Below are positions 17,207 to 25,448 of a stretch of 64,000 nucleotides of DNA, in pieces. The DNA lies in assembly GCF_036237315.1 (NCBI RefSeq), contig NZ_CP108356.1, forward strand, positions 5,461,501 to 5,525,500. Direction: 5' to 3'. How positions within the stretch are numbered: position 1 is the stretch's first letter; each line of letters begins with the position of its first letter. A program made the translations under genes and the position numbers. The DNA comes from Streptomyces sp. NBC_01351 (lineage in GTDB: Bacteria; Actinomycetota; Actinomycetes; Streptomycetales; Streptomycetaceae). The notes under the pieces were generated by a model. That model saw nothing but the letters and a program-made list of their open reading frames with translations, searched no databases and was not told the origin of the DNA.

Positions 17207-20200
17207 GTGGCGGCGGCAGAGACAGCGGCTGGGGACAAACAGGGCTGGGGCAGGCGACTGGCCGCCTACACCTGGCGCTACAAGCGCAACGTGCTGCTCG
17301 CGCTCGGGTCGTCGCTGGCCGGGATGGCCGTCATGGCGCTCGTCCCCCTGGTCACCAAGGTGATCATCGACGACGTCATCGGCGACCACAGCAAGCCCAT
17401 GGGCCCCTGGGCCGGCATGCTCATAGCCGCGGCCGTGCTCGTGTACGTCCTGACCTACATACGCCGCTACTACGGCGGCCGGCTCGCCCTCGACGTGCAG
17501 CACGATCTGCGCACCGACATGTACGACACCATCGCCCGACTCGACGGGCGCCGGCAGGACGAGCTGTCCACCGGGCAGGTCGTGGGGCGGGCGACCAGCG
17601 ACCTCCAGCTGATCCAAGGGCTGCTCTTCATGCTGCCCATGACCATCGGGAACTTCCTGCTCTTCGGGATCTCCCTCGGGATCATGCTGTGGCTGTCCCC
17701 GCTGCTGACCGTGGTCGCGCTGCTCATGGCCCCCGCCCTCTGGTTCATCGCCAAGCGCAGCCGTGTCAAGCTCTTCCCCGCCACCTGGTGGGCCCAGGGC
17801 CAGGCCGCCGCCGTCGCGACCGTCGTCGACGGTGCCGTGACCGGCGTACGGGTGGTCAAGGGCTTCGGGCAGGAGGAGCAGGAGACCGGGAAGCTGCGCG
17901 AGGCCGGCCGCCGGCTCTTCGCCGGACGGCTGCGGACCATCCGGCTGAATTCGCGCTACACCCCCGCCCTGCAGGCCGTCCCCGCCCTCGCGCAGGTCGC
18001 GATGCTGGCCCTCGGCGGCTGGATGGCCACCAACGGGCAGGTGACGCTCGGTACCTTCGTGGCCTTCTCCACGTACCTCGCCCAGCTCGTGGGGCCCGTC
18101 CGGATGCTCGCCATGGTGCTGACCGTGGGGCAGCAGGCCCGCGCCGGCGTGGAGCGGGTGTTCGAGCTCATCGACACCGAGCCGGCGATCGAGGAAGGCA
18201 CGCGCGAGCTGCCCGCGGACGCCGCCGCCACCGTCGAGTTCGACGACGTGCGCTTCGGGTACGACCCCGAGCGGCCCGTCCTCGACGGGTTCTCGCTGTC
18301 GGTGGCGGAGGGGGAGACCGTCGCCGTCGTCGGGGCCTCGGGGAGCGGGAAGTCCACCGTCTCGCTGCTGCTTCCGCGCTTCTACGACGCCGACCGCGGC
18401 ACCGTCCGCGTCGGCGGGCACGACGTGCGCGAGCTGACCTACCACTCCCTGCGCGGGGCGATCGGGCTCGTGCCCGAGGACTCGTTCCTCTTCTCCGACA
18501 CCATCCGCGCCAACATCGCCTACGGACACCCGGAGGCCGACGAGGAGCAGATCCGGGCCGCCGCGCGGGCCGCGCAGGCCGAGGGGTTCATCGAGGCCCT
18601 GCCCGCCGGGTACGACACCAAGGTCGGCGAGCAGGGGCTCACCCTCTCCGGCGGGCAGCGGCAGCGCATAGCGCTGGCCCGCGCGATCCTCACCGACCCC
18701 CGGCTGCTGCTCCTCGACGACGCCACCTCCGCCGTCGACGCCCGCGTCGAGCACGAGATCCACGAGGCCCTGCGCGGAGTCATGGCCGGCCGCACCACCC
18801 TCCTGATCGCCCACCGCCGCTCCAGCCTCGCGCTGGCCGACCGAATAGCCGTACTGGAACACGGGCGGCTCGCCGACATCGGCACGCACGAGGAGCTGGA
18901 GCGCCGGTCGCCGCTGTACCGGCGGCTGCTCACCGACCCCGACGCCCTCGGCGCCGCCTCCCCCCGCACCCCGGACGCCCCCGCGATGGCGGAGTTCGAA
19001 CGGGACCTGGACCTGGAGCGCGAGCGGGACCTGGAGCTCGAAGCCGAGATCGACTCCGAGCCCGTCAACGCCAAGCGCCGGGTCGTCGACGGGGTGACCC
19101 CCGAGCTGTGGCGGCGGCACGAGGAGGAGGGCGCCAAGACCCTCTCCGACACCAGGGCAGCGGCCGCGCCCGCCGCGGGCAGCGGGGCCCCCGGAGCCGG
19201 GCATTCCATGGCCGGCGCCGTCGCCGGGATGCCGGCCACCCCCGAACTGCTCGCGCAGGTGGCCGCGCTGCCGCCCGCCGACGACGAACCCGACGTGGAC
19301 GAGACCCGCGCCGCGGGCGCCGAGGAGAGCTACGGCCTGCGCCGCCTGCTCCGCGGCTTCTGGGCGCCGCTCGCCATCAGCCTCGCGCTCGTCGCCCTCG
19401 ACGCGGGCGCCGGGCTGCTGCTGCCGATCCTGATCCGGTACGGCATCGACCAGGGCGTGGAGCAGGTCGCCCTCGCCGCCGTCTGGCTGGCCGCGGGCCT
19501 CGCGCTCGCCGTGGTCGTCGCGCAGTGGGCCGCGCAGTTCGCCGAGACCCGGATGACCGGCCGCACCGGCGAACGCGTCCTGTACGCACTCCGCGTCAAG
19601 ATCTTCGCCCAGCTCCAGCGCCTCGGCCTCGACTACTACGAGCGCGAGCTGACCGGCAAGATCATGACCCGGATGACCACCGACGTGGACTCGCTCTCCA
19701 GCTTCCTGCAGACCGGGCTCGTCACCGCCGTCGTCTCCGTCTTCACCTTCTTCGGGATCCTGGTCGCCCTGCTCGTCCTCGACGTCGAGCTCGCCCTGAT
19801 CGTCTTCGCGACGCTCCCGGTGCTGGTCGTCGGCACGATCGTGTTCCGCCGGAAGTCGGTCACCGCCTACGAGCTCGCCCGCGACCGGGTCAGCCTGGTC
19901 AACGCCGACCTCCAGGAGTCCGTGTCCGGGCTGCGCATCGTCCAGGCCTTCCGCCGCGAGTACGCGGGCGCCGGCCGCTTCGCCGAGCGCAGCGACTCGT
20001 ACCGCCAGGCCAGGGTCCGCGGGCAGTGGCTGATATCGGTCTACTTCCCCTTCGTGCAGCTGCTGTCCTCGGGCGCGGCGGCGGTCGTGCTCATCGTCGG
20101 CGCGGGCCGGGTGGAGGCCGGCACGCTGACCACCGGCGCACTGGTCGCGTACCTGCTCTACATCGACCTGTTCTTCGCCCCGGTCCAGCAGCTCTCCCAG

Positions 20201-21076
20201 GTCTTCGACGGCTACCAGCAGGCCACCGTCTCCCTCGGCCGCATCCAGCAGCTGCTGCGCGAGCCCACCAGCACCCCGCGTCCCGAAGACCCCCGTGAGG
20301 TGTCGGAGCTGCGCGGGGAGATCGCCTTCGAGAACGTCCGCTTCCAGTACGGGACGGCCGAGGAGCGGGGCGAGAAGGGCGAGGCGCTGGCCGGAATCAA
20401 CCTGCGGATACCCGCCGGGCAAACCGTCGCCTTCGTCGGCGAGACCGGGGCCGGAAAGTCCACGCTGGTCAAGATGGTGGCCCGGTTCTACGACCCCACC
20501 TCGGGCCGGGTCACCGCCGACGGCGCCGACCTGCGGGAGCTCGACCTGACGGCGTACCGCCACCGGCTCGGGGTCGTCCCCCAGGAGTCCTACCTCTTCC
20601 CGGGGACGGTCCGCGACGCCATCGCCTACGGGCGGCCCGGGTCGAGCGACGCCGAGGTGGAGGCCGCCGCCCGCGCGGTCGGCGCCCACGACATGATCGC
20701 CACCCTGGACGGCGGCTACCTGCACACGGTCGCCGAGCGCGGACGCAACCTCTCCGCCGGGCAGCGCCAGCTGATCGCGCTGGCCCGGGCCGAGCTCGTC
20801 GACCCGGACGTACTGCTGCTCGACGAGGCCACCGCCGCCCTCGACCTGGCCACCGAGGCCCAGGTCAACCAGGCCACCGACCGCCTCGCCGGCAAGCGCA
20901 CCACCCTGGTGGTGGCCCACCGGCTGACCACCGCGGCCCGCGCCGACCGGGTGGTGGTCATGGACCGCGGCCGGGTCGTGGAGGACGGCAGTCACGCCGA
21001 ACTCCTGGCGCGCGGCGGCCGGTACGCCGATCTGTGGCGCACCTTCGTCGGAGAGGACGAGCGCGCCGCGGCCTGA
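17207..21076 (+). CDS. fused double ABC exporter (TMD-NBD-TMD-NBD)
   Basis: 1289-residue ABC exporter with two complete half-transporters in one chain. First half: six-helix membrane domain (about 20-310), Walker A GASGSGKST near 376, signature LSGGQRQR, Walker B LLLLDDATSAVD. A linker of roughly 120 residues rich in Glu, Arg and Ala joins it to the second membrane domain (about 720-1020), then Walker A GETGAGKST near 1078, a degenerate signature LSAGQRQL, and VLLLDEATAALD. The GTG start at 17207 has GGGGAGG 7 bases upstream, better than the longer frame. Most bacterial exporters are separate half genes, but such fusions are common in streptomycetes. Substrate unknown; lipids or drugs are typical. 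Confidence 0.92.
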   Translation: MAAAETAAGDKQGWGRRLAAYTWRYKRNVLLALGSSLAGMAVMALVPLVTKVIIDDVIGDHSKPMGPWAGMLIAAAVLVYVLTYIRRYYGGRLALDVQHDLRTDMYDTIARLDGRRQDELSTGQVVGRATSDLQLIQGLLFMLPMTIGNFLLFGISLGIMLWLSPLLTVVALLMAPALWFIAKRSRVKLFPATWWAQGQAAAVATVVDGAVTGVRVVKGFGQEEQETGKLREAGRRLFAGRLRTIRLNSRYTPALQAVPALAQVAMLALGGWMATNGQVTLGTFVAFSTYLAQLVGPVRMLAMVLTVGQQARAGVERVFELIDTEPAIEEGTRELPADAAATVEFDDVRFGYDPERPVLDGFSLSVAEGETVAVVGASGSGKSTVSLLLPRFYDADRGTVRVGGHDVRELTYHSLRGAIGLVPEDSFLFSDTIRANIAYGHPEADEEQIRAAARAAQAEGFIEALPAGYDTKVGEQGLTLSGGQRQRIALARAILTDPRLLLLDDATSAVDARVEHEIHEALRGVMAGRTTLLIAHRRSSLALADRIAVLEHGRLADIGTHEELERRSPLYRRLLTDPDALGAASPRTPDAPAMAEFERDLDLERERDLELEAEIDSEPVNAKRRVVDGVTPELWRRHEEEGAKTLSDTRAAAAPAAGSGAPGAGHSMAGAVAGMPATPELLAQVAALPPADDEPDVDETRAAGAEESYGLRRLLRGFWAPLAISLALVALDAGAGLLLPILIRYGIDQGVEQVALAAVWLAAGLALAVVVAQWAAQFAETRMTGRTGERVLYALRVKIFAQLQRLGLDYYERELTGKIMTRMTTDVDSLSSFLQTGLVTAVVSVFTFFGILVALLVLDVELALIVFATLPVLVVGTIVFRRKSVTAYELARDRVSLVNADLQESVSGLRIVQAFRREYAGAGRFAERSDSYRQARVRGQWLISVYFPFVQLLSSGAAAVVLIVGAGRVEAGTLTTGALVAYLLYIDLFFAPVQQLSQVFDGYQQATVSLGRIQQLLREPTSTPRPEDPREVSELRGEIAFENVRFQYGTAEERGEKGEALAGINLRIPAGQTVAFVGETGAGKSTLVKMVARFYDPTSGRVTADGADLRELDLTAYRHRLGVVPQESYLFPGTVRDAIAYGRPGSSDAEVEAAARAVGAHDMIATLDGGYLHTVAERGRNLSAGQRQLIALARAELVDPDVLLLDEATAALDLATEAQVNQATDRLAGKRTTLVVAHRLTTAARADRVVVMDRGRVVEDGSHAELLARGGRYADLWRTFVGEDERAAA

Positions 21077-21088
21077 CCGACCGACGGA

Positions 21089-21643
21089 TCAGAGTTCGCC
21101 GAAGAGCAGGTTGCCCGGGGCGTCCTCGTCGGTGCCGGTGTAGTACTCGCGCACGGCGCCGAGGAGCTCGTCCACCGTCAGGGTGCCGTCCCCGTCGGCG
21201 TCGATGCGCTGGAACAGCGCCTCGGCGTCGGCGGGGGTCAGCTCGGTGTCGAAGGCCTCCTGCGCCTTGTGGAACTCCGCCGGGCTGATGACCCCGTCGC
21301 CGTCGGTGTCGACGATCGTCAGGATCGCCTTGACCATCGGGCGGAACGAGCGGTCGTAGGCGGGCCCGCCCTGCGCGTACAGGCGGGTCATGCCCTCCTT
21401 GTACTCCTCGGGCGTGACCTTGCCGTCCCGGTCCATGTCCAGCTCGGTGAACAGCTCCTGCCAGAAGTCGACGAGCCCGCCCATCACCAGCGTCGCCTTC
21501 GGTGAGGTGGCCGGCTCCGCGAGGGCCGACAGCAGCCGGGAACCGAGCGCGATGATGTCGTGCTCGTCGATGACCCCGCTGTTGTCGGCGTCGAGGTGCG
21601 TGAAGGCGCGGTCCAGCTTGCGGTCGAGCAGGTCGTTCGTCAT
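21089..21643 (-). CDS. EF-hand calcium-binding protein (calerythrin-like)
   Basis: 184 residues with four EF-hand loops in the right spacing: 18-29 (DADNSGVIDEHD), 68-79 (DMDRDGKVTPEE), 111-122 (DTDGDGVISPAE) and 147-158 (DADGDGTLTVDE). Loop 1 ends with Asp instead of Glu, otherwise the ligands are canonical, so probably all four bind calcium. Cytosolic, no signal peptide. It matches the calerythrin/CabB-type calcium buffers of actinomycetes, whose roles in aerial growth and calcium homeostasis are known only in part. Convergent with the ABC exporter (12-bp gap). Confidence 0.93.
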   Translation of the reverse strand: MTNDLLDRKLDRAFTHLDADNSGVIDEHDIIALGSRLLSALAEPATSPKATLVMGGLVDFWQELFTELDMDRDGKVTPEEYKEGMTRLYAQGGPAYDRSFRPMVKAILTIVDTDGDGVISPAEFHKAQEAFDTELTPADAEALFQRIDADGDGTLTVDELLGAVREYYTGTDEDAPGNLLFGEL

Positions 21644-21742
21644 GTCAAATGCCTTTCACGGCTACGGTAAGCGTGCGGACGGTCACCTAGCGTAGTCTGC
21701 AGCTTGATCGTGAACTCCCGTTCTCCCGCTAGGAAGTTGTGG

Positions 21743-23332
21743 ATGCACTCTTACGAGGTATGGGTGGCCGGCGCCGAGGAGCCCGGGACCCGTTGGGTGT
21801 ACTGGCCGAGGGTCGGTCAACTGCTTCGCGAGCCCTTCGAGGTGCTCGCCCTCAAGGCGCGCCTGGAGCGCGGTGAGGACCTCCCGTACGACGACCGGCT
21901 GCTCGCCGGCCGCGTCGCCATGTCCACCCGGGAGCAGGGCCTGCGCGCCCTGGCCGCCGCCCGCGCCGCGCAGCCCGGCTGGGCCCGGGTGTCGCTGGAG
22001 GACCGGCTGGAGCTGCTCCACGGGGTCTACCGGGCGGCCGTGGAGCGGCGCGCCGAGCTGACCGACCTGCTGGTCGCCGAGGGGCACCCCGTACGGCTGG
22101 CCGAATGGGAACTGGCCTCCGTGGCCGCCTCGTTCCACCCGGACTCGGTCGCCGAGTGCGCCGCCCAGTTGCGGCAGCCGGAGCGGATCGCGGTGGGCCG
22201 GCGGATCCGCATGGTCCGCAAGCCGGACGGGGTCGTCTGCCTGAGCCCGCCCCGCAACGCCCCGACCTCCAACTCCTTCTACGGGGTGCTGACGCTGGCC
22301 GCCGGCAACGCCCTCGTCGTCAACGCGCCGCCGACCGCCCCCCTCGGGGTGAGCTTCGTCTACCGGGAGATCGTGGCCCCGCTCCTGGAGCGCCTCGGCG
22401 CCCCGCCCGGCACCCTGAACGTGCTCTCGACGCACGCCCGCGCTGTGATGCGGCAGTGGCTGGACAGCCCCGACTGCGACGACATCGTCTTCTTCGGGGG
22501 CTCGGAGCAGGGCCTCAAACTGGAGCGGGAGTGCGTGGTCGCGGGCAAGAAGCCCGTACTCGAACTCTCCGGGAACGACGGCGTGCTCGTGTGGGCCGAC
22601 GCCGAGACGGACCTCGCCGCACGCGCTCTGTGTGAGCGGTACTACGGCTCCGGGCAGATCTGCATGACCCCGAAGTTCGCGATCGTCCACCCGGAGGCGG
22701 CGGAGCAGCTGCTGAAGGAACTGGTGGGCAGGGTGCGGGACATCCGCCCGGGGCCGCCCGAGGACCCGGACACCGTACTGAGCCCGGTGGTCAAGCGGGC
22801 CGAGTTCACCGAGTATCTGGACGAGGTGCTGGCGGCCGGCGGGGAGCTGCTGTGCGGCGGCGAGTTCGTGGACGTGGACGACGTACCGGCCGCCGCCGGG
22901 CCCTTCATCCGTCCGGCCGTCGTCCGCGTGGACGGACTGGCCGCGGCCGCCCGGCTGCGCGCCTTCCGCGAGGAGACCTTCTTCCCGTTGCTGTGCGTGG
23001 TCGTCCCCGAGGTGCCGGTACGGATCGAGGAGGCCATCGGGTTCCTCAACGCCAACCGGTACGGGCTGCGCAACTCCCTGTGGACGCGGGACGAGCGGGT
23101 CGTCGAGCGGTTCTGCGCGGAAGTCGTCAACGGCGGCATGCTGAAGGTCAACGACTCGCACATCGGCTGCCTGCCGGTGCTCCCGTACAACGGCGGTACG
23201 GGCGCCACGGGCGGGATCTTCGGCGAGGCCAACCAGCCCGTCGTGCGCACCACCCACCTCCAGTCGATCGCCGTCGCCACCCTGGTCCGCCCCCGGGAGT
23301 CGGTCTTCGACCACGCGGCGGGCGTGATGTGA
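21743..23332 (+). CDS. aldehyde dehydrogenase family protein
   Basis: 529 residues. NAD(P)-dependent aldehyde dehydrogenase fold: Rossmann segment with NSFYGVLTLAAGNALVVNAPPTAPLGVSFVYREIVAPLLERLG, FFGGSEQGLKLE, the general-base region LELSGND (Glu274) and the catalytic cysteine in SGQICMTPK (Cys307), then NANRYGLRNSLWT and NGGMLKVND. The motifs are shifted from the usual LELGGK/GQxC pattern, so this is a divergent subfamily. AGGAAG lies 6 bases before ATG 21743. Substrate unknown. Its partners are not obvious: an EF-hand gene diverges and a small secreted protein follows. Confidence 0.85.
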   Translation: MHSYEVWVAGAEEPGTRWVYWPRVGQLLREPFEVLALKARLERGEDLPYDDRLLAGRVAMSTREQGLRALAAARAAQPGWARVSLEDRLELLHGVYRAAVERRAELTDLLVAEGHPVRLAEWELASVAASFHPDSVAECAAQLRQPERIAVGRRIRMVRKPDGVVCLSPPRNAPTSNSFYGVLTLAAGNALVVNAPPTAPLGVSFVYREIVAPLLERLGAPPGTLNVLSTHARAVMRQWLDSPDCDDIVFFGGSEQGLKLERECVVAGKKPVLELSGNDGVLVWADAETDLAARALCERYYGSGQICMTPKFAIVHPEAAEQLLKELVGRVRDIRPGPPEDPDTVLSPVVKRAEFTEYLDEVLAAGGELLCGGEFVDVDDVPAAAGPFIRPAVVRVDGLAAAARLRAFREETFFPLLCVVVPEVPVRIEEAIGFLNANRYGLRNSLWTRDERVVERFCAEVVNGGMLKVNDSHIGCLPVLPYNGGTGATGGIFGEANQPVVRTTHLQSIAVATLVRPRESVFDHAAGVM

Positions 23333-23409
23333 ACCCGGGGTCCGGGGCCCGGGTCCCGGCGGGCTGAAGTCCTTGCCCACTGCAACCTTCCAGGGGGTCC
23401 GAACGTCGT

Positions 23410-23425
23410 ACGTGCGTACGCACGT
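23410..23425. promoter_or_regulatory. 16-bp perfect palindrome ACGTGCGTACGCACGT
   Basis: Lies 15-30 bp upstream of the ATG of the next gene and is embedded in a longer run of GTACG words (23406-23436). It may be an operator or a structured 5' leader. Confidence 0.5.
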
Positions 23426-23439
23426 TGTACGTACGACCG

Positions 23440-23874
23440 ATGGGGGGCAGGGTGCTGAAGGGGTGGTGGGGGAGCGGCCGCCGGGTCGCGCCGCTCGGGG
23501 TGTTCACGGCGGCGCTGTGGCTCTGCGCGGGCGGGCTGTTCACGGGCTCGCCCGCGCATGCGGCGACGGCCGCGTCCCAGGCCGGGAGCGGGCTCTGCGG
23601 GGGCAGGCTCGTGCGGACGCTGCCGTTCGAAACCGGCGAGGTCCGCGTGTACAAGACCCGTACGCAGGCCTGCGCGCTGACCGTGGCGCGGGTACCGGGC
23701 GAGCGGCGCCGGATGGCGGTGAGCATTCAGCCGCGTGGCGGAGCCCCGGTACGCGATGAGGGGCGGTTCACCCGGTATGCCGGGCCCGTCACCGTCGGCG
23801 CGATCAACCGATGTGTCTATGTAAAGGGTGGCGTGGGAGCCGGAACGGTCGATTCCGGCTGGATTCTGTGCTGA
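23440..23874 (+). CDS. small secreted cysteine-containing protein, unknown
   Basis: 144 residues from ATG 23440 (a TTG at 23425 is in frame but lies on the palindrome). Signal peptide with a hydrophobic stretch (VFTAALWLCAGGLF) and an AHA-type cleavage site near residue 42. The mature part of about 100 residues has four cysteines (GLCGG, QACAL, NRCVY and the C-terminal ILC), so two disulphides are likely. It contains VRVYKTRTQACALTV and GPVTVGAINRCVYVKGG, suggesting a small beta fold. No family recognised. Probably exported to the medium or cell wall; a perfect palindrome precedes the start. Confidence 0.7.
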   Translation: MGGRVLKGWWGSGRRVAPLGVFTAALWLCAGGLFTGSPAHAATAASQAGSGLCGGRLVRTLPFETGEVRVYKTRTQACALTVARVPGERRRMAVSIQPRGGAPVRDEGRFTRYAGPVTVGAINRCVYVKGGVGAGTVDSGWILC

Positions 23875-23921
23875 CGGAGCGACCCAACAAGGTCTGGTCA
23901 GCGGCGTGTTGACCCCGCTAG

Positions 23922-23943
23922 GTTCACGGCGACCGAAGTGAAC
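23922..23943. promoter_or_regulatory. inverted repeat GTTCAC…GTGAAC before S37 peptidase gene
   Basis: Six-base perfect arms (23922-23927, 23938-23943) separated by 10 bases, ending 15 bp before the peptidase ATG. Possible operator. Confidence 0.35.
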
Positions 23944-23958
23944 TCAAGGGGAGGGTGA

Positions 23959-25404
23959 ATGCGCAAGACGCTCGGATGGCTGCTGTCGCTCGTGGTGCTG
24001 ATCGGCACCATGGGCGCGGCCGGCACCACGGCACAAGCGGCCACAGCCGCGGAGCCGGCCGCCGCCGCGGACATCAAGGACCAGGTCCTCGGCATTCCCG
24101 GGATGAGTCTGATCGAGGAGAAGCCGTACCCCGGGTACCGCTTCTTCGTACTGAACTACGAGCAGCCGGTCGACCACCGGCAGCCGTGGAAGGGCACCTT
24201 CAAGCAGCGCGTGACCCTGCTGCACAAGGACGTGTCGCGCCCGACGGTCTTCTTCACGTCCGGGTACAACGTCAACACGAGCCCGCGCCGCAGCGAGCCG
24301 ACGACCATAGTCGACGGTAACCAGCTGTCGATGGAGTATCGATTCTTCACTCCGTCGCGGCCCGACCCGGCCCACTGGGACGACCTGACCATCTGGCAGG
24401 CCGCCAGCGACCAGCACCGCCTCTTCACAGCCCTGAAGAAGATCTACAAGAAGAACTGGCTGTCCACGGGCGGCAGCAAGGGCGGCATGACGGCGACCTA
24501 CTACGAGCGCTTCTACCCGCGCGACATGGACGGTGTCGTCGCGTACGTCGCGCCCAACGACGTCGTCAACAAGGAGGACGCGGCCTACGACCGGTTCTTC
24601 GCCACCGTCGGCACCAAGGAGTGCCGCGACAGGCTGAACGCGGTGCAGCGCGAGGCGCTCGTGCGCCGTGAGCCGCTGGAGGCCAAGTACGCGGCCGCCG
24701 CCGCCGAGAACGGCTGGACCTTCACCACCGTCGGCAACCTCGACAAGGCCTTCGAGGCCGTCGTGCTCGACTACGTGTGGGCCTTCTGGCAGTACAGCCT
24801 GCTCGCCGACTGCACCACGATCCCCACCGCCGCGACCGCGAGCGACCAGGAGATCTGGGACACGATCGACGCGATCTCCGGCTTCTCGGCCTACGCCGAC
24901 CAGGGCCTGCAGACGTACACGCCGTACTACTACCAGGCCGGCACGCAGCTCGGTTCCCCGGACATCAAGCAGCCGCACCTGGCCGGCCTGAGCCGCTACG
25001 GGTACCAGCCGCCGCGCAACTTCGTGCCGCGCGACATCCCGATGTCCTTCCAGCCGCAGGCCATGCGGGACATCGACACCTGGGTGCGCAACAACGCGAA
25101 CCGGATGATGTTCGTGTACGGGCAGAACGACCCGTGGGGCGCCGAGCCGTTCCGCCTCGGGTACGGGGCCCGCGACAGCTACGTGATGACCGCGCCGGGC
25201 GCCAACCACGGCGCGCGGATCACCGGGCTCCTGGACGGCGAGAAGGCCCTCGCGACCCAGAAGATCCTGGAGTGGGCAGGGGTGGCTCCGGCCGCCACCG
25301 CGCTCTCCGACGCGCGCACCGCCGCCCCGGCGGCGTACCTGGCGGCGCCGGACGCCGAGCTCGACCAGGCCGACCTGCGGCGCGAGCCGCAGCTGCGCCG
25401 GTAA
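23959..25404 (+). CDS. secreted S37 family prolyl tri/tetrapeptidyl aminopeptidase
   Basis: 481 residues. Signal peptide at 1-30 (MRKTLGWLLSLVVLIGTMGAAGTTAQA), then an alpha/beta-hydrolase-like serine peptidase: NYEQPVDHRQPWKGTFKQRV, VFFTSGYNVN, the nucleophile elbow STGGSKGGMTATYYERFYP, VVAYVAPND, late FVYGQNDPWGAE (acid) and PGANHGARI (His). This matches secreted family S37 enzymes of streptomycetes, which remove tri- and tetrapeptides ending in proline from protein fragments. GGGGAGG precedes ATG 23959. Exported enzyme for protein utilisation. Convergent with the GH3 gene, with a strong shared hairpin between them. Confidence 0.9.
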   Translation: MRKTLGWLLSLVVLIGTMGAAGTTAQAATAAEPAAAADIKDQVLGIPGMSLIEEKPYPGYRFFVLNYEQPVDHRQPWKGTFKQRVTLLHKDVSRPTVFFTSGYNVNTSPRRSEPTTIVDGNQLSMEYRFFTPSRPDPAHWDDLTIWQAASDQHRLFTALKKIYKKNWLSTGGSKGGMTATYYERFYPRDMDGVVAYVAPNDVVNKEDAAYDRFFATVGTKECRDRLNAVQREALVRREPLEAKYAAAAAENGWTFTTVGNLDKAFEAVVLDYVWAFWQYSLLADCTTIPTAATASDQEIWDTIDAISGFSAYADQGLQTYTPYYYQAGTQLGSPDIKQPHLAGLSRYGYQPPRNFVPRDIPMSFQPQAMRDIDTWVRNNANRMMFVYGQNDPWGAEPFRLGYGARDSYVMTAPGANHGARITGLLDGEKALATQKILEWAGVAPAATALSDARTAAPAAYLAAPDAELDQADLRREPQLRR

Positions 25405-25412
25405 CTCCCCCG

Positions 25413-25448
25413 GGGCCACGGGCGGGCTAGTACGTCAGCCCGTGGCCC
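25413..25448. terminator. bidirectional hairpin between S37 peptidase and GH3 genes
   Basis: Perfect 11-bp arms GGGCCACGGGC/GCCCGTGGCCC (25413-25423, 25438-25448) with a 14-base loop. The GH3 stop codon lies in the loop, so the right arm is still coding for the GH3 protein. A likely shared terminator of the two convergent genes. Confidence 0.75.

Noticed and set aside
17006..20995. A 1329-codon open frame antisense to the ABC exporter
   Set aside because: Gly/Asp/His-rich shadow with no domains; the plus-strand frame has all ABC motifs.
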